This document shows positions 1 through 14,510 of a stretch of 64,000 nt of DNA, piece after piece (position 1 is the first letter of the stretch; the number at the start of each line of letters is the position of its first letter). Made by a program: the position numbers and the translations under genes. The notes under the pieces were generated by a model. It was not told the origin of the DNA, made no database searches, and saw nothing but the letters and a program-made list of their open reading frames with translations. Origin of the DNA: Sitta carolinensis (Eukaryota > Chordata > Aves > Passeriformes > Sittidae); assembly GCA_032173965.1 (NCBI GenBank), contig CM063287.1:10855859-10919858 (forward strand), written 5' to 3'.

Positions 1-3000
1 AAATATCAGGGTATAAGGAGAAGGTTTGTCTTTCAGGATCAGCAGGATAGTAACCTGTAATACCATACAACTGTTTACAGACAATGCTGGGGTTGTTTGG
101 AGCTGAATTTTTACATGTGTTGTAGGAGTTTTCAGCTTACAGTGAATACATACACCTAACTACATCTCAAAAGCTGGTGCCAGATTTTCAAGAGTACACA
201 ACACCAAAAAAAATGTTAGTGAAAATTATGTACCCTTTTTTTAAAGTTCTAACCTAGAAAATGCTAAATATAAGATAAATCATCTGATTTAACCAGAGCC
301 AAATTTGATCTTAGCCAAAAGGGCATTTGCCTGTGTTCAGTTTTGAGTAACATCTATATCAGATTGGCACTCATAGCCCAAACAATGACCTTTTTAAAAT
401 TCATTTTTAACATTTGGTTTTATATAAGCAGGAGAAAACTTCAGCCCAGCTGCTGCCTTTAAAGGAGTGCATTTATAGTACAGAAGGGCGGAAGATGGGA
501 GGAAGCACCAAACAAGACCACAGTAAAGACCCAAAGAAAACAGAGCATCTATGTTTTTCAAAAGGTATAAAAGTCTCTCTAGGATATCAAAAGCAAGTTC
601 TGTTCACAGAGAGATAACCTTAGAGAAACAGCTGGATGAAAACTAGGACACCATGGTGTGTTGCATAAATCTGGAATTTGGGATAAAAATGTAGTTTATA
701 ATAGAGTTATTTACTGAAAATGTTTCTATTCCTATTACAGAAAGAACATGTGTTCCTAGTCCTGTCTGGCAACCAAAAAGTATAGAAATAGCAGAGTAGC
801 TATCACTGATGTCTAGAAAAGGGCAGAATATTTTGTGGCGTGTTGAAAATGCTTTACTTGCCCAGCTGGTTTTAAACGATACCAGCTACAAAGTCCTCTG
901 GACTTTAATCATTCCAGCAAAGTAGAGAGGGTTGGAAGAGCTTAATACCTACCTCTTAATCTGGTTGCTCTCTGTTCTAAGGATGCAGGGAAATGTCTGT
1001 TTTAATCTAATAACTTTTTCATTTCAGAATTTCTCAGAGCAACAGAACAGCATTGTTCGGTCAGGCACACAATGAAACTTTAAGAAATGCAATAGCAGAT
1101 CTTGGAGGGTGAACATTAAAGCTACCATCTTCTGTGTTCAGCCAGAGCTGTGGTCAAATACATGAGTTCTGCTGACAGTGCCTTCATGCTGGCTCTAAGT
1201 GACAGCAAGCAAAATAGCGGAAGAAATATCTGTAGGCTTGTCATGTACTAATATCCTTTTGATAATGCAGACTGTTAATCCTAACCCAGGTAAAAAGAAG
1301 AAAAGAAATTGGGTTCTTATCTTAAAGAGTCCACATTGGCCAGATGAACACTTCAAGGTCATTCAGTATCGCTATAAACAAAACAAATGTATCTGCTCTA
1401 TTATGTTGCTAAAATCCCATGTGACTGACAACGTTTTCACCAAACATAACCAATTTATTTTTGTTTAAAGCTTTAATTAAGTATTATAGATTGGAGTGAA
1501 CTAATTAATAACTTTAAAATACACTGACCCATAGAGAGCAAATACCTCAATCAGGTGAAGCCTGGGGAAAGGAAATGCATGAGCTAAAATAAAACAATTC
1601 CATCCCCTCAGTCTCTCCTAGTAAATCAAAGAAAGGAATTTTTATATTAATTGGCAATGAGTCTATGTCTAGTCTGACTGCTGACACAGTTAGTCATAAT
1701 AATAAAAAACATGTCTGTGGGATGTGAAAATGCAGTTTGAATGTTAATAATGTCTTCATTTTCTGTTCTGATTGATTAGTTTGAATAAAATTCAAGCAGC
1801 AATGTCCCTGGCCCAATTTCTTATCTTGGGAAAATCATGAAAATCAAGTAACATAAGTAATACATATAAGTAACTGCCTGTATAAGGAGTTCCATTTCAG
1901 AGACAGTTCTCAAAAAACATAATGATGAATAGATGGGAAATCATTGCAGAACAAGTTTCAAATTCTGAATATTTTCCCATTCCTCACTGCTTACATCTAT
2001 CACAGGTCAAATTTGCTTAGCAAACACAGTATGGAAAACACTACTGAGAACAATGTGGATGGTAAAATTAAAATTACTTACTCTATGTCCTACAAAATTT
2101 AAGTACTCAGACCACATTTTAAAAGAATATTGTTAGTCTTTTCCCAAAGCAAACGCTCACAACCTCAAGAGAACAAGCATAAAGCTAAATGTCTCCAAAA
2201 TCTAACTTAGCTTGCTGATACATACAAAAGCCAATGTTGGTGAACCAGTCCTGTGTATTAGATTTGCATTTCATTGTAACACTTTGGCATCACATCTTTT
2301 AAATATGTTTAGTGTATTTATGTGTCCATTTTCCAAACTGCTGAGGAGATATTATGTTATTAAAAACTATATTTTTAATCTTCTGACATTGGAACCCCCA
2401 ATTTCAATGTTTTCATTATATGTTAATTGTGAATGACTGCTCCTCATGAAGTTCAGCGAATTAAACTTATGCTTATACATTTGTTAAATATCTCATTAGT
2501 CATTTTATTTCTTATTAATACATAATAAAAAGAGCTTAAAATCATCTATAACTCATTAATAATTCCAGTTACATTACCTGAGTCATTGTTCCCAGGTAGC
2601 AAATATCTTCAAACACTGATGCTTACGAGACAAAATAAATCATTGGCTATTTGCTGTTTATTCTCCTCTATACGAAGAAGTAGTTGTTCAAATATAACCA
2701 CATGTGTGAGAGAGGTACCCATTAGGTTTGGAAAGATGAACTGAACATGTAAAGTTTGGAAATTTAATTTCCTAATCAAATGGGAAGTAAATGCCCTGAA
2801 ATGAAAACATTTGTACCTTAAAACTATGAGAATCAAACACTTTGCTCTTCTTGGAATTAAATAATACTGCATATACAAATGTAATAGATGCAAAATCTGG
2901 AAGAAAAAATCATTACAAGTGGAAACATGAAAGGATGGCATGCAGCAATATGCAGAAAAATCCCTATTTCCCATATAGGAAAAGAGGAATAAAGAAGGAA

Positions 3001-3439
3001 GCAATCCTTGTTATGAAAGATATAAAAGCTCACAGTTTATTTACATTTTCCTTTCTGAAGTCAGTCCTGGAAATCAGATTCACATATTTTGCCCACCCCC
3101 TCTCTTGGGGCTGAGCATCAACAGCATGCTGCTGTGTATTCAGAATGTTGAATTATAATCTACTGCAGAAACAGTACATTTGGCATCACAGTTTCATAAA
3201 CTGCAAATTGATATCCATGAAGTAGAGCTTTTCCAAATGTGTCCAGAGGAGATTCTGAATTAAGCAAAAATGATGATCAGAAATGACCCCTGATTTCCCT
3301 TGGAAATATACACCCTATTTTCTGAGTGGCTCATGTTAACAAGCACTTAAGATGCATCAGAGAACAGTCTTTTCACTTATTTGGATGAAGAACAGGGCTT
3401 CATTCACACAGCAGTTACTTTTCAGTAAGACAGACTGTT
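1..3439. other. AT-rich non-coding sequence, no gene seen
   Basis: Unique-looking AT-rich sequence. The longest open frames are 67-131 codons (the longest at 2609-3004 on the minus strand). They begin and end without splice or promoter context, overlap frames on the other strand, and show no family motif. A splice-acceptor-like site ends at 740 and is followed by a 14-codon open stretch ending in TAG; sites of this strength are expected by chance. I see no LINE, LTR or tandem repeat here. Confidence 0.7.
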
Positions 3440-3990
3440 TTGGGCACAAGCTTACAGTCCTCACTGCTGAGCAGCTCCTGCACTATTCCTTTACTTCAGC
3501 CACTGAGTAATGATTTAGCCCCAATGTCCTCCCTGAGATAAATGGATGACTGGCCTCTCTGCCAGTTCTTCAAATCAACATCACATAACATTACTCTCAG
3601 AAGGACAGAAAAGAAACAAATCACTGCACTCGCAGAGGGCAGAGACATGACAAATAAAAATTCCCCAACAGACAGAGTGGAGAGTGCTGAAAGTCACATT
3701 TAGATTTACACCTCCAGCTGCAGGAGGGAAAAGTGCAGGAAACAATCGAAGTGCACAGTAGCATTATCCTGGTTCATTGTCATTGAAAAGACCATCAAAA
3801 TGCATGGAAGTGGATTTTTGAGCAGTCGTACCACAGCTTTGCTGCAGTTGGGCTAATAGAGTTGTGTGGCTTTCCCACTGGCTAAGAAGTTTCCCTTGGA
3901 GCTGAATGCTTCAGCTTTAGGGAAAAGTATACAGTCAGCTTTAATTTGCGCCATTAACAAAGACCAGTGAAGCAAATAAAAGCACCAAAA
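3440..3990. promoter_or_regulatory. Possible conserved non-coding element (motif-rich block)
   Basis: This block has less low-complexity sequence than its flanks and a high density of short transcription-factor-like words. Near 3940-3965 a homeodomain-type TAATT core is followed by a second ATTA core and a SOX/TCF-type AACAAAG. CAGCTG E-box cores lie around 3717. No frame is open for long. Clustered homeodomain and HMG-box sites are common in vertebrate developmental enhancers, so an enhancer is possible. The sequence alone cannot show conservation, so this is inference. Confidence 0.2.
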
Positions 3991-6900
3991 TTCAGGCACC
4001 TAGTTGAAAAAACTATTTCAAGGCAAGAGAAGTTAGACATTTTCCATGCTAACAGGGACACCATGAGCAAAAATATTCATACAACTTTACTAGAAGCAGA
4101 AATACTAAAATACTTTAAAATTATCTAAATTATGTAATTCAGATCCCCAAAAGAAAGTGATATAAAGGGTTCAAAATATGTTGCAAAAAAAATCTTGCCT
4201 TTTTGAGTGCCTATTTCAGCTGTACCAGCTCTTTCAGCTCTTGCTAAGTCCATGATTTTAAAAATACTTACAATAAAACAAATGTAACAGTAAAGACCTC
4301 AGTGCTTTAAAGTTTGGATAGACTTTTAAGTATCCAGCAAAGACAGGAGGACAACAAGAACAGTTTGATTCTTCCTGATTGTCATGCAGGATTAAGGTGT
4401 TTGATTCAGAGGTATCACAGTATTGGAAAGACAGAGCTGAAATTGTAGGTGGCCATTTCGTAGTACCATCATCTTAGTTTAAAGGTCTTATGATGAATTG
4501 TTCTGAACAAGAAATTTAAAAAACCCAAAACCAAACAGAAACAACAAACCACCCTAACAAATAAACAAATAAACAAAATTAACTAAAAACCTCCAGCTTT
4601 TTGAGTTGGGGCTTACATAATAAAAGTTCTCTGGACACAGCACAACTTCTGAGTAAGATTTGGGAGACATCAGGCCAGAAAGACTGGAACCTTTATTTTA
4701 CCTGAGGTCATGGTGCAGTAAATGACCTGCAAGGATTGAAAAAGATACTAAGATGTGTTCCTGGATCTGATTTCAGGCATCTTACATCACCATAGCATTT
4801 TCTTCTTTCCTTTGTATACTGAAGGCTGGCTAAAAGATTTTTATTTTTTTTCTGGGTCAAGATCAATGTATGAAATCATGCAATCTTTAGAAAGTTACAA
4901 TTATCTAAAACTGAGATATTAAAACTGTTCTGAACATTTAAATGAGAGTAGCTGAAATCGCTTATGTTGCAATGAAGTGTCAATTTTCATTATGTTCTTA
5001 ATGAAGATGACATTCAGTTCCACTTTTTCCCACTACTGTGATATTCATAGTTACAAAATGCAGAAATAGATAAACAGCAAAAACATTTAGCAGTTAAATT
5101 TTCCTAAAAATGAACATTACTTTTTCCTCTTATAATTCATCTAGTTAACAGTCAGAAAGTTCTGCTAGGATGTACATCTCTAGGAATCAAAGCGAGATGC
5201 ATACTCTTGAGATCACTGATTCCCATAATTATACTGTTTGTTTTTTTACTCTAATTCTAATATTTTTCCTTAGATTTTCTAGCTATGCATTTTAAACCTA
5301 AATGTTGACATTACCAGAACATCCAGGATTTCCTTCTATGAAAATTAATTCTTGGTTTTATAAGCAGAGGTTGACTTGTCATCTGGTTTTGCTTGTGGAT
5401 TTGACAAGTAAGAAAGCAAGGGCAGGGAAAAACAATTGCCTGCCCAATTACCACCCAACAATATGCATGCACTCCAAGTCACAGAGAAGGGGGCTGCAGC
5501 TATGAGGACTCTAAGAGCTTTCTGAAGCCAATTTCTAGCATCTACTTGAGGGACCAGTGATTATTTTAACAACTGGTTTGACTGACCCAAACTGGCCAGC
5601 CTCCAGAATTATATTAATCCTGTGTATGCACACTAAAAGACAGGAAAAACTCAGTAAGACAACTAGCAGATAACCCCCAGAAATAAGAAACCAGGATTTT
5701 GGCAGAGCATTAATTATACCTTCCAGACACAGGTGTGAGGAAAAATGATCACTTGAAGTTCTCCAAAGGGTTACCCAGGAACTTCCTAAAGCCAGCCTTC
5801 CCAGCAAACCTAGAAATTTGACAGAAATATTTGTCTTTTATATCTGGAATTGCTATTTCATTCCCACTCAGTGCTTGGAAAATCTGAAGGCTAGATCATT
5901 GTCACCACTGCATTTTAGAAAGCTGAATGAATAGCCAGGTATTCAATGAATTATTTTGAGGCATAAGGAGTAGATACTTAAAACTCTTACACCTCATCAC
6001 ACCCTTTCTTTAGTGTAACCAATAACTTACTCATGCCTTCACCACTCATAAATGTAATGCAGCTATCCAGGACACATGCCAATATAATCCTTGTAGCATA
6101 CACTTAAGAAGCTGTGATTCACAAAATACCTCAAATCTTTTACATTGAAATATTTATGACATGTGAAATACTTTCTTTATATACTGACATTTAAATTCTA
6201 CACAATTAAAAAAAATATTATTCTCTTAATATACCTTGTGGAAGGAAATGAAGCACTTCTAAACATGTCAGTTTTGTAGTAGTGGAAGGCTGCATTTCAC
6301 ATGAACAAGCCACATCAGTTCCATGCCTTTTTTATGAAGCAGTTACTGCTAGGAATTGGTTTGCAAAGTATTTGAACACAGTAAATTACTCAGGCAGGCT
6401 CTTGTCAACATGCATTAACACCATTTACAGCTCTGTTTATAAGAATCATTTCCCCACTCTCCCTCCACAGCATTTGTATTGAAATTCATTGTTCTACAAG
6501 TTGTATTGATGTTGCTGTGCAAAGTTCAGACTTAGCAAAGCTGCCTATCTGCATACTGCAATACTCTAAGTAGCTGTCTATTGATTTTTCCTTCTCCTTT
6601 AAAACCATCATGACTTCTTCCCATATTTTCCTTAAATACCTGGTGTAAAGGACTGGAAGATAGTACATGGATAGTTCAAAGAAACTCATACAGTCTTAAG
6701 ACCAGTTAACCCTCCATCAAGAAAAACACATTTCCTTGTGTTTCATGAAAAGTACAAAATAAATTAAATATCTTAAATTAAATTCCCTTTATTCATTAAA
6801 GTTTTAAAAATTCAGAAGAACACTGAATTACTATATCATGTTATAATCAATATCACATTAAAATGGTTGATTTTTTTTTTCACATGTAAAGAACTTCTGG

Positions 6901-9900
6901 AATTATAGTAGCCGCAGTATAATTTCTGAGCATAAGCATTTTAAAAGGCACATATTAGAGCCATTCAATTATGAAGACAGACAGCAGTATTTTTAGCAAG
7001 ACCTTTCTAGGAAGTAATTTAAGATATATTACACATAGGTGCCCAGAGTCCTGTCATATATCTCGAGCATGGACAATATGTCTGCAAGAATGTTGCAGTT
7101 TCATGACAATTTCTCAAATTCTATTCATGGGTTTAATAATCTCCCCATTTTTAAACGATATCAGCTATTTTGGCCTTCAGAGCCCTGTCATTTTCTTAAG
7201 AAGTTAATTTTAAAAAATGGCAGCATAGCTCTTAACAGAGAGGAGTCTTTAGAATTATGCTTTCTTTAATGCTCCTCTCAATACCGATCAAAAAGCCATG
7301 AACATTCGGACAGAGGAATTCTAGCCTTTATGTCTTCTGCTAATTCTACAGGCAGGCAGTTCCCCAGCACATAACATTAACCTGCTGTCTTCTCTAGGTT
7401 CACAGACAGCTGCTCATGGTTTGATAGCTTATGGGTGCTTTTATTACCTTCTTATGGACCTTTCTGCAGTGTAAGATCAGTGCTGTGTTTGGTTAACTTT
7501 CTGGAAGTTTTTAGTCTCACTGCCAAAATCCTAATCTTGAGCACCACTAAATGACTTGTTCTGTCCAAAAAAGAAGGCCAGTGGTGAATATTATAAGCAT
7601 TTCGTTCCATTATCAGTAGGCAAAATTCATGTCCTTCTTCTGGTGACAGCGCCACTCAGTTGTGATTGGTCTTTGGCCAGCTGCTCATGCATGCTTTTGA
7701 GAAAGAACTGTACAAATTGTTTGCAATGAAATCCAAACCTGCTGACAGGTTAATTATGGAATTTCCTTTTGGGCCCTTTAAAATTTTCTCCATGATCCTA
7801 GGCTGAGTGACTGTGAGCAGATTTATGTTTTAAGGTTGAAATTATGCTGAACGCAGAGGTTTTGTACCATTTAATGTGAAACCAAGCAAACCTTAGTAAT
7901 GTGGGATGAATGTTATTATGTACCCTTCCAAAGGTTCAAATTTGAAAGTCAAAGAAAAGCGAGTAAGAGTAAAAAGAGACAAGAGATCACATAAATCTCT
8001 GGAGACAAAGTAGTGGTGTTTTTGACAAACAAGTAGAAAGATTCATAAAACTGTAATATTTAAGAGTTGCCAACATTATGTAGTTCACAATTTTCACAGC
8101 ATTTACTCTTTATTTTGGTTGGAGGGTGTTTTTGCTCATGATCTGTTCATCTGCTTCAAATAACCAAAATACTCACTGCATTCTTCTTGTTATTGATGTG
8201 ATGCCTGGAGTCCTTTTGCTTAAGTGCAGCATGCTTACAGCCTAGGCAAGCACACAGAAGGATATTACAATTTCACACAGCTACAGACCATTAAAGCTGT
8301 ACTTTTTCTGGGAAAGATAATGGCACCTTCACCACTGATATATAACTGGCTATGGAATTAAAAAGCCTGACACAGGAGATGAGATTTTTGAAGGCAGAAA
8401 GAAAATACAGTGATCACAGAGTGCAGAGGCAAACACTGAAGAGAAAGGATATGGGGCATAAAATGCAGGAGGAGTGAGAAGACAGCCATAAAGAGTATGA
8501 GTCAGGAAAATTCTAGGGGTGGAAGAAGGAGTTTTCACCTGGGTGGTGAGGATGCTCAAAAATGGTATCTGTAAAGAGGTAAGTACTGCTAGAAAAAGCA
8601 CACCAGAGAGCTCAAGTAGTGATCTTAGCTTCACTTCAGAGCAGTCTGGCAAGAAGTTGCACAGTATGCACACACTGTGTCATTTACTTCATCTTGGAAC
8701 ATACTACTGTGACCAAGGTCTTAATCTGCCACCTACTGAGATGCTGACCCTCATGAATGAGCAGTGATTTCAAATATTTTCTGATTCTCACTAATATTCA
8801 CTTTACTGATTCTAGAAATTTTTCTTAGCTATGATCTAGTCTTCTGCTGGGATAGCTACACTAATATTCTTTTTTAAGAGGGAGCAATTTATTATTCCTT
8901 TCCAATCAAACAGCAAGTAATGAACCCAATATAGAAATCTTCAAACAAGTTTTTTCCTCTATAAGCTCCTCTAGTGGTTTAATGTAAAAAAAAATGGAAT
9001 GTGTAAATGTGTCTAACAGAGAACATTTTGATTTGTTCACAAAATATCTCAATGTTATTTTTTATCATGTAAGTAAAGATAAATAAAACTTTTCTTTGCT
9101 ACTTCCCTCTTCTGCTGGCTAGGGCCAATAATATATTTCCCACCATTAACCAGATCATGCCCAGTTTGATGAAGACATCTCAGATGACTACTGCTGGGAA
9201 AAGAACATTAATAATAAAGTAATAACCATATAATGCTTGTTACTGACCAAAGGATAGCATTAAGACTATTTTTAAATGAGGATTTGTTAGACTTGTGATG
9301 GATTAGCTTGCTGTCTGTGAACTGCTTGATCTCCCAGGTTCAGACATTTTTCTCTAATTAAAAAGTGGGTATCAAAGTCAAACATTCTGCATTTGACAAG
9401 AGGGGATGATTTTTTGTTAGCTTCTTATTAATGTTGAGAGAAACCATATGGAGATCAGACTTCTGATTGAGAAGCATTTCATTTTCACTTCCTAGACAAA
9501 CCACAGTTCAGTTTGGAAGTGATGCAAGTGGTGCTAGTTTTCAAGTTGAACATTAACAGGAAGAAGAAAAGGAAAAAGTAAAAAAAAAAATTCTAAACAC
9601 AGCTCTGAAGGAATCTGCCAAACATGATATATTCATAAAAATCAACACCTTGCTCAAAAATAATAGATAAAATTTCTGACTTAACATAGTATTTTCTACT
9701 ATATTTCCCCATAACTACCAACTCCCATGATGCTGCTTCAGATTTGAAAGCACTTACCAGAGATTTCTTTGACAAAGAGGAATCCTTGATTTTACATGTA
9801 CTCAGCTTGGGAAGCCTAAATAATCACCTCAGTGAGAGAAACCAGGATAAGGGTCCATGACAAGCAATATCTACTGTAGAAATCAGAGCAAATAAAGAGT

Positions 9901-11234
9901 GCAAAGGCAGCAGAATCCATGCCAAGCCGTTTGTATTGATTGGAGAACCAAAAGGTGAATTGCTCAATAAGAACAGCAGTTAATCTGTGCAGTAGTGACA
10001 GAGAACCAACTCTGATTTTAGACATGGGTCTGTGGCAACCTAAGAATTACACAAACTCATGGTGGGGGAAGGGGGAAGAAAAATTTTATTAACTCAGATA
10101 AACTGAAGTGATGGAGAAAGCAAATCTGATTTGACTGTGACACAAACACCTCCTTTTATCTGTAGACACAAGGTAAAAAATTAGACATGGGTATTATTAC
10201 AAAAATAGATCTTCTGTGTAATTTATTCATAGCTCATGATGCTGTACTACTGAACATGCTGTACTGTTTTCTCCCTCTCATCTTCACCTTTTGATTAATA
10301 AACTTCCAAAAAGTCTGAGTTGTTATCTCAATGACATTCTCAACTTCTAATTATCTGATAATTTCTGAAATTAAGATGCAGTTCCTACACTGTTTTAACT
10401 CTTTCTTTTTTTGAACTACCACATGATAACTCCTTTTATGATTATCTCACACAAGAAACTATTTGGTTGTTCCTCCATTGTATTTGCTAATGCTGCTTAG
10501 AGTTCTAGGGTCACAATCCTAATTCTAGCATTGTGGAAGCAAGCCTAGTTTCTTAATAATCCTTTTCCTTTTGTACTGATTTTATCCAATACTGTGAAAT
10601 TAGTACAGCCAACAGAACTCTGAAGCTTTTCAGATGAAGCACATGAATTTTAACTGAATTTTTATTTTGCAGTTTTGCTACTAGCAAAACCCATTTTATT
10701 TCTGTGCTCTCATTCCATAGAAATAATCAATGTTCTTAGTAAATATTCATTTATAGGGAAATAAACCAGCAAACTACAGTTTAAAAGGCTGAATATTTTT
10801 TAGGACTATGAAAAACAAAGCAAGACAAATGAAAATGAAACATTAAAAATATTTCCATCATCTCTGGCTTCATAAAGCAGGGGTATGAAAAAGATGCCCA
10901 GGCCACTTCTCTGTACACACTCTCTTCCACCAAAAATAATTGATTTTATTTCCTTATACATGAGAATCATTGAATTCTTATGGCTCATAACTGCAGCATG
11001 ATCAATACTACAAAATAAGTGTTACAAATGTAGATATCTTGTATTGACTCAGTATTTTTCTGGGTTTTACTCAGCATAGCCCTTGCCCTCATTCAAAGTG
11101 AGCACTGGAGAAATATTAAGACAAAAAATTTTGAAACTGAAACCTCCTCTGGTTTCTCAGAGTTATGTCCACCCAGCCAAGAAGTGTAATTAAATACCTG
11201 TTTCTTGCTCCCATGCACACACAGAGATATAAAT
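3991..11234. other. AT-rich non-coding sequence, no gene seen
   Basis: About 7.2 kb of unique AT-rich sequence. Frames of 60-107 codons occur on both strands (for example 8350-8673 minus, hydrophobic and unrecognised) and look like chance. A strong donor-like site (AGAG then GTAAGTA) lies at about 8577-8585, but I found no matching acceptor and coding exon. An A/C-rich low-complexity tract lies at 4517-4591. I see no transposable element. Confidence 0.65.
4517..4591. repeat. A/C-rich low-complexity tract
   Basis: The + strand is almost pure A and C, with loosely repeated AAAC and AAATAAAC words. It is strand-asymmetric simple sequence with no coding content. Confidence 0.75.
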
Positions 11235-11275
11235 GTATACCTAATTAAATATAGAGTATTTTTAATTAGGTATAC
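11235..11275. repeat. Perfect 15-bp inverted repeat with 11-nt loop
   Basis: The left arm GTATACCTAATTAAA (11235-11249) is the exact reverse complement of the right arm TTTAATTAGGTATAC (11261-11275). The 11-base loop is TATAGAGTATT. Pairing stops at both ends: 11234/11276 and 11250/11260 are T opposite T. Each arm also contains a TAATTA homeodomain core. A short CA run and an AT-rich stretch precede it. It could be a cruciform-prone site, a transcribed hairpin, a mobile-element remnant or a paired homeodomain site. The repeat is certain; its role is unknown. Confidence 0.95.
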
Positions 11276-14200
11276 TTGTCTTCTATTATCTCACCTATTT
11301 GATATGAAGTTTTTCAGCACAGATATCATGACTTCCTGAGTCTGCATACAGCTGTTGCCAAAACCTGTGCCCTGATTTCCCCATATCTGCATTATATAGT
11401 AGTATTCTATAAATGTACTATGATTATTGAAACCATCACAGGAAAGAGTCCCTTATTTTTGCTACCAGCATGTCACCAAATCACAACTGTGGATTTATAA
11501 TGCTACTGATTTTATCTATTAGCACCTATACATTTCATTGTTCTACAGAAACAAAGTAAAATAATGCAGTCTATGCCAAGATTATATTTCATTATATATT
11601 TCAAGATTATATCCAAGAAGAGTATTAAAGATGCATATCCTAAAATTGTTGCTACCCCAAGGAACCACCTGGCCCCAGGTGCATCTGTTGTTCTACATGA
11701 AACATTGTGCACAGTCAGGAGTCACTAGGGATACACCAGGGTAATACCTTCTGGTGGAGAGACTGTATAGACTAAAATTGATGTCTGAACTCTAACATCA
11801 CAACACAAGATTCAAGTTGCCAGTTCTGCTCCACGGCAGCACTGTTAGTCAAACAGCTTTAGGTCCAAGCAGCTATTTTGAACTCTCCCTTGGCTGCAGC
11901 TTGAAAAGCACAAGGGAGGACACAGTGAGGCGGAGGATACTCAAAATAAATCTTGGCTGGTGTGGTGGCTGAGGAAAGAGTTACACCACTTTATCACATA
12001 CCCTTTGTACAATGTTAAATCTAAATTAATTAAATAAATCAGTTGATGAAATCACCCTATAAATGTGACAGCACATCATAATTCACTGCAGCTGCGAGAT
12101 CAGGGAGCAGATGGAAGACGTTGGATTTTTCTTTGAGCTGAAGTGCCATTTTGCTGGTCCCATTCTATTTCTTTTAAGATTACTACAAGTGCATGTGTAC
12201 AAAGGGCCTGATTCTGCAGCTGCTTCTTGCACAGTACTTTGCTGTCAGGAAACTTTCCACAGAAGCAAAGCAGCTGCAGAACTATACCTTTCATATTTTG
12301 TTCAGTCATAGGAGGAGAATCCTGGACTGTGTTACACTGGTGAAAATGAGGACAAAAGTTTGCTTTAAGTTTAATTGTAGTCCATTAAGCAGTGAAATGA
12401 TCCTCCCTGTTGTCCTCTCATTATTCACTGTACATTAAACAGAGTTCTTTTAACAAGGGTAATTGTTTCCTCTGAAGTTCAAGCTTCAGTACTAACAAGA
12501 AATCTGGATTTTTCTCATGACAAGCAGTGCTTCAAACAGAAAACAATATGCTTTTGGCTGGCTAGAGCTTTCTATTCTTAATTCACCTTTATACCATACA
12601 AAGGGATCAAAGAGGAAGGGAAAATATGAAATAAAAATATTTTAGAATAGTCAATATGTCCCAAATGAAAACAAAAGTGATTTAGAAATTGCTTTTGGAA
12701 CAATTTTTAGCTGTGTCTAAGGTAGAGCTCCCAGAGCAGGCTGACCACCTCAGCCATGGGCCCATGCAGGTGGATTCAGTACCTGGGGAGCTGCCTGCTG
12801 CAGACTGAGAGACTTTGCTCTGCTCTTTATTCTCTGTCACGATACAGTGATATGGGAGAACTGGAGGGTGCCATGCAGCTCTTGATCTTTATTTTCATCT
12901 TTAGGTTCTCAGGTTAAAAAGAGACAGTGCAGAGCGATGGACTTGCCTCATCGAAGGAAAGTATCATGAGTGTCATTCTGTGTCCTGGCAGGGGACAGCA
13001 AGGCTGAGGAATCAAATAGGATTCATTTACAGTGACTCACCCAAAAGCATAGCACGGTACAAACCTTTCCATATTTCTGGATTTGAGTTTCTGTTGTTTT
13101 GTTGGGGTTTTTTTTTTCAATTCTCTCTCAAAATTGTATGAAGCTTTCATGAATAGCAAAGGTAATCTCAAAAACATGAATCAGATGGGAGAGGAAGACA
13201 AGGGAATCTGAAAAATGCCTATGTACCATGCTCCAAAAATGGGAACGAACCCTGTGGAGTACAGGCTGAGACCACTAGAAGACTGAGATTAATCTCCCCT
13301 TCTCACTCAAAGCTGGCCTCAGAAATGAGGACTAACAGTGGTTAATATATTGAACATTCTCATGAGCATCTGCCCAAACAGTAAATACTAAAGGCAGAGA
13401 AAACTCCTCTTGTTTTACTGAGAGCACTGCTTGATGCTGTTGATGAGCATGGATACAGCTTAAACTGTAGGGGGAAGAAATGGGTGTTTCTTTCCCCACT
13501 GAGGTGCCTGGGCACAGTGACTAAATCATGCTTCCCAGTTTTCCAGCCTGCAGTCATAATGTTCACACAGACAGAAGCCTGCAAAGAGAGGTAATGCATC
13601 TATCCTGAGGTGAACACAGATTATGATCAGAGTCAGGCTTAAAATTAAAGGGTTGCCAGAAGCCAGTCTAATAGAACAGAACTGAACAAGATACATCATG
13701 TTACTTTACTTTCACATTTCCTCATTTATCATAAAGTTTATGCTGAAAGTTTTAGGGTTCTGTAGACCATTATGCCACTTGGATTACCATTCTGTCTTCC
13801 TACTCCGTTATTTGTTGAGCATATTTGAAAGCTTAAACTTATAAAACCAATCCTTAAATACTTAAAGAGCAAGAATGACTTTTAATGAACACTATCACTA
13901 CAACTGCAGAACTACAAACCACAGATCCAGAACATTTACTTTTCAACAATTTTCAGATCTGACTTACTAGGTAATTACAGCCTTTTTATATTAGAAGCTA
14001 AACAGTTAATTTGTCTTGATTGTGGCAATCAACAGCCTGTTTGACAAGACCATAGTACACTGAAGAGAAAATTAAACCACTTAACAAGAGCACTTTTTTC
14101 ATGGCCTAGATAAAATACCTTGATGGTTGCTTCTGTAAGAGAATTCTAAACTTTATGAGTTCCAGAAAAAAACTTTAAAATTTTCCTTCCCAAAATTTTT

Positions 14201-14510
14201 TCTTTTCTTTTTTTATAGAGGGTTGAGACTAATGCTAGTTTTTGTTTGCAGCAATAACCTGAAAACAAGAAGGGGTTGGGATTGAAATAGTTAATACTGA
14301 CCTGTCAAAATGATGCCCTTTCATTTTTGATAAGGGTTACAAAGGCTTCAAAATCAAACCTTTGGCTGAGGTGCAACAAAGAAAGAATGGAAATACTTTA
14401 ATCAGAGGACAAACAGAAGGAATTGCTTCCAAGAGTTCATTTCAGCCACAAACTGCAAATGAGAAAGAGCACAAGAATGGAATACAGAAGTGACTAATGA
14501 AGGGGAAAAA
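11276..14510. other. Non-coding sequence, no gene seen
   Basis: Unique sequence. A sub-block at about 12060-12300 is open on both strands for roughly 200 bases and carries several CAGCTG/CAGATG E-box cores, but there is no recognisable product. Frames at 13360-13599 (minus) and elsewhere look like chance. No repeat family was recognised. Confidence 0.65.

Noticed and set aside
8519..8767. 82-codon frame crossing a GTAAGTA donor-like site
   Set aside because: No acceptor or recognisable peptide upstream; the donor alone is not evidence of an exon.
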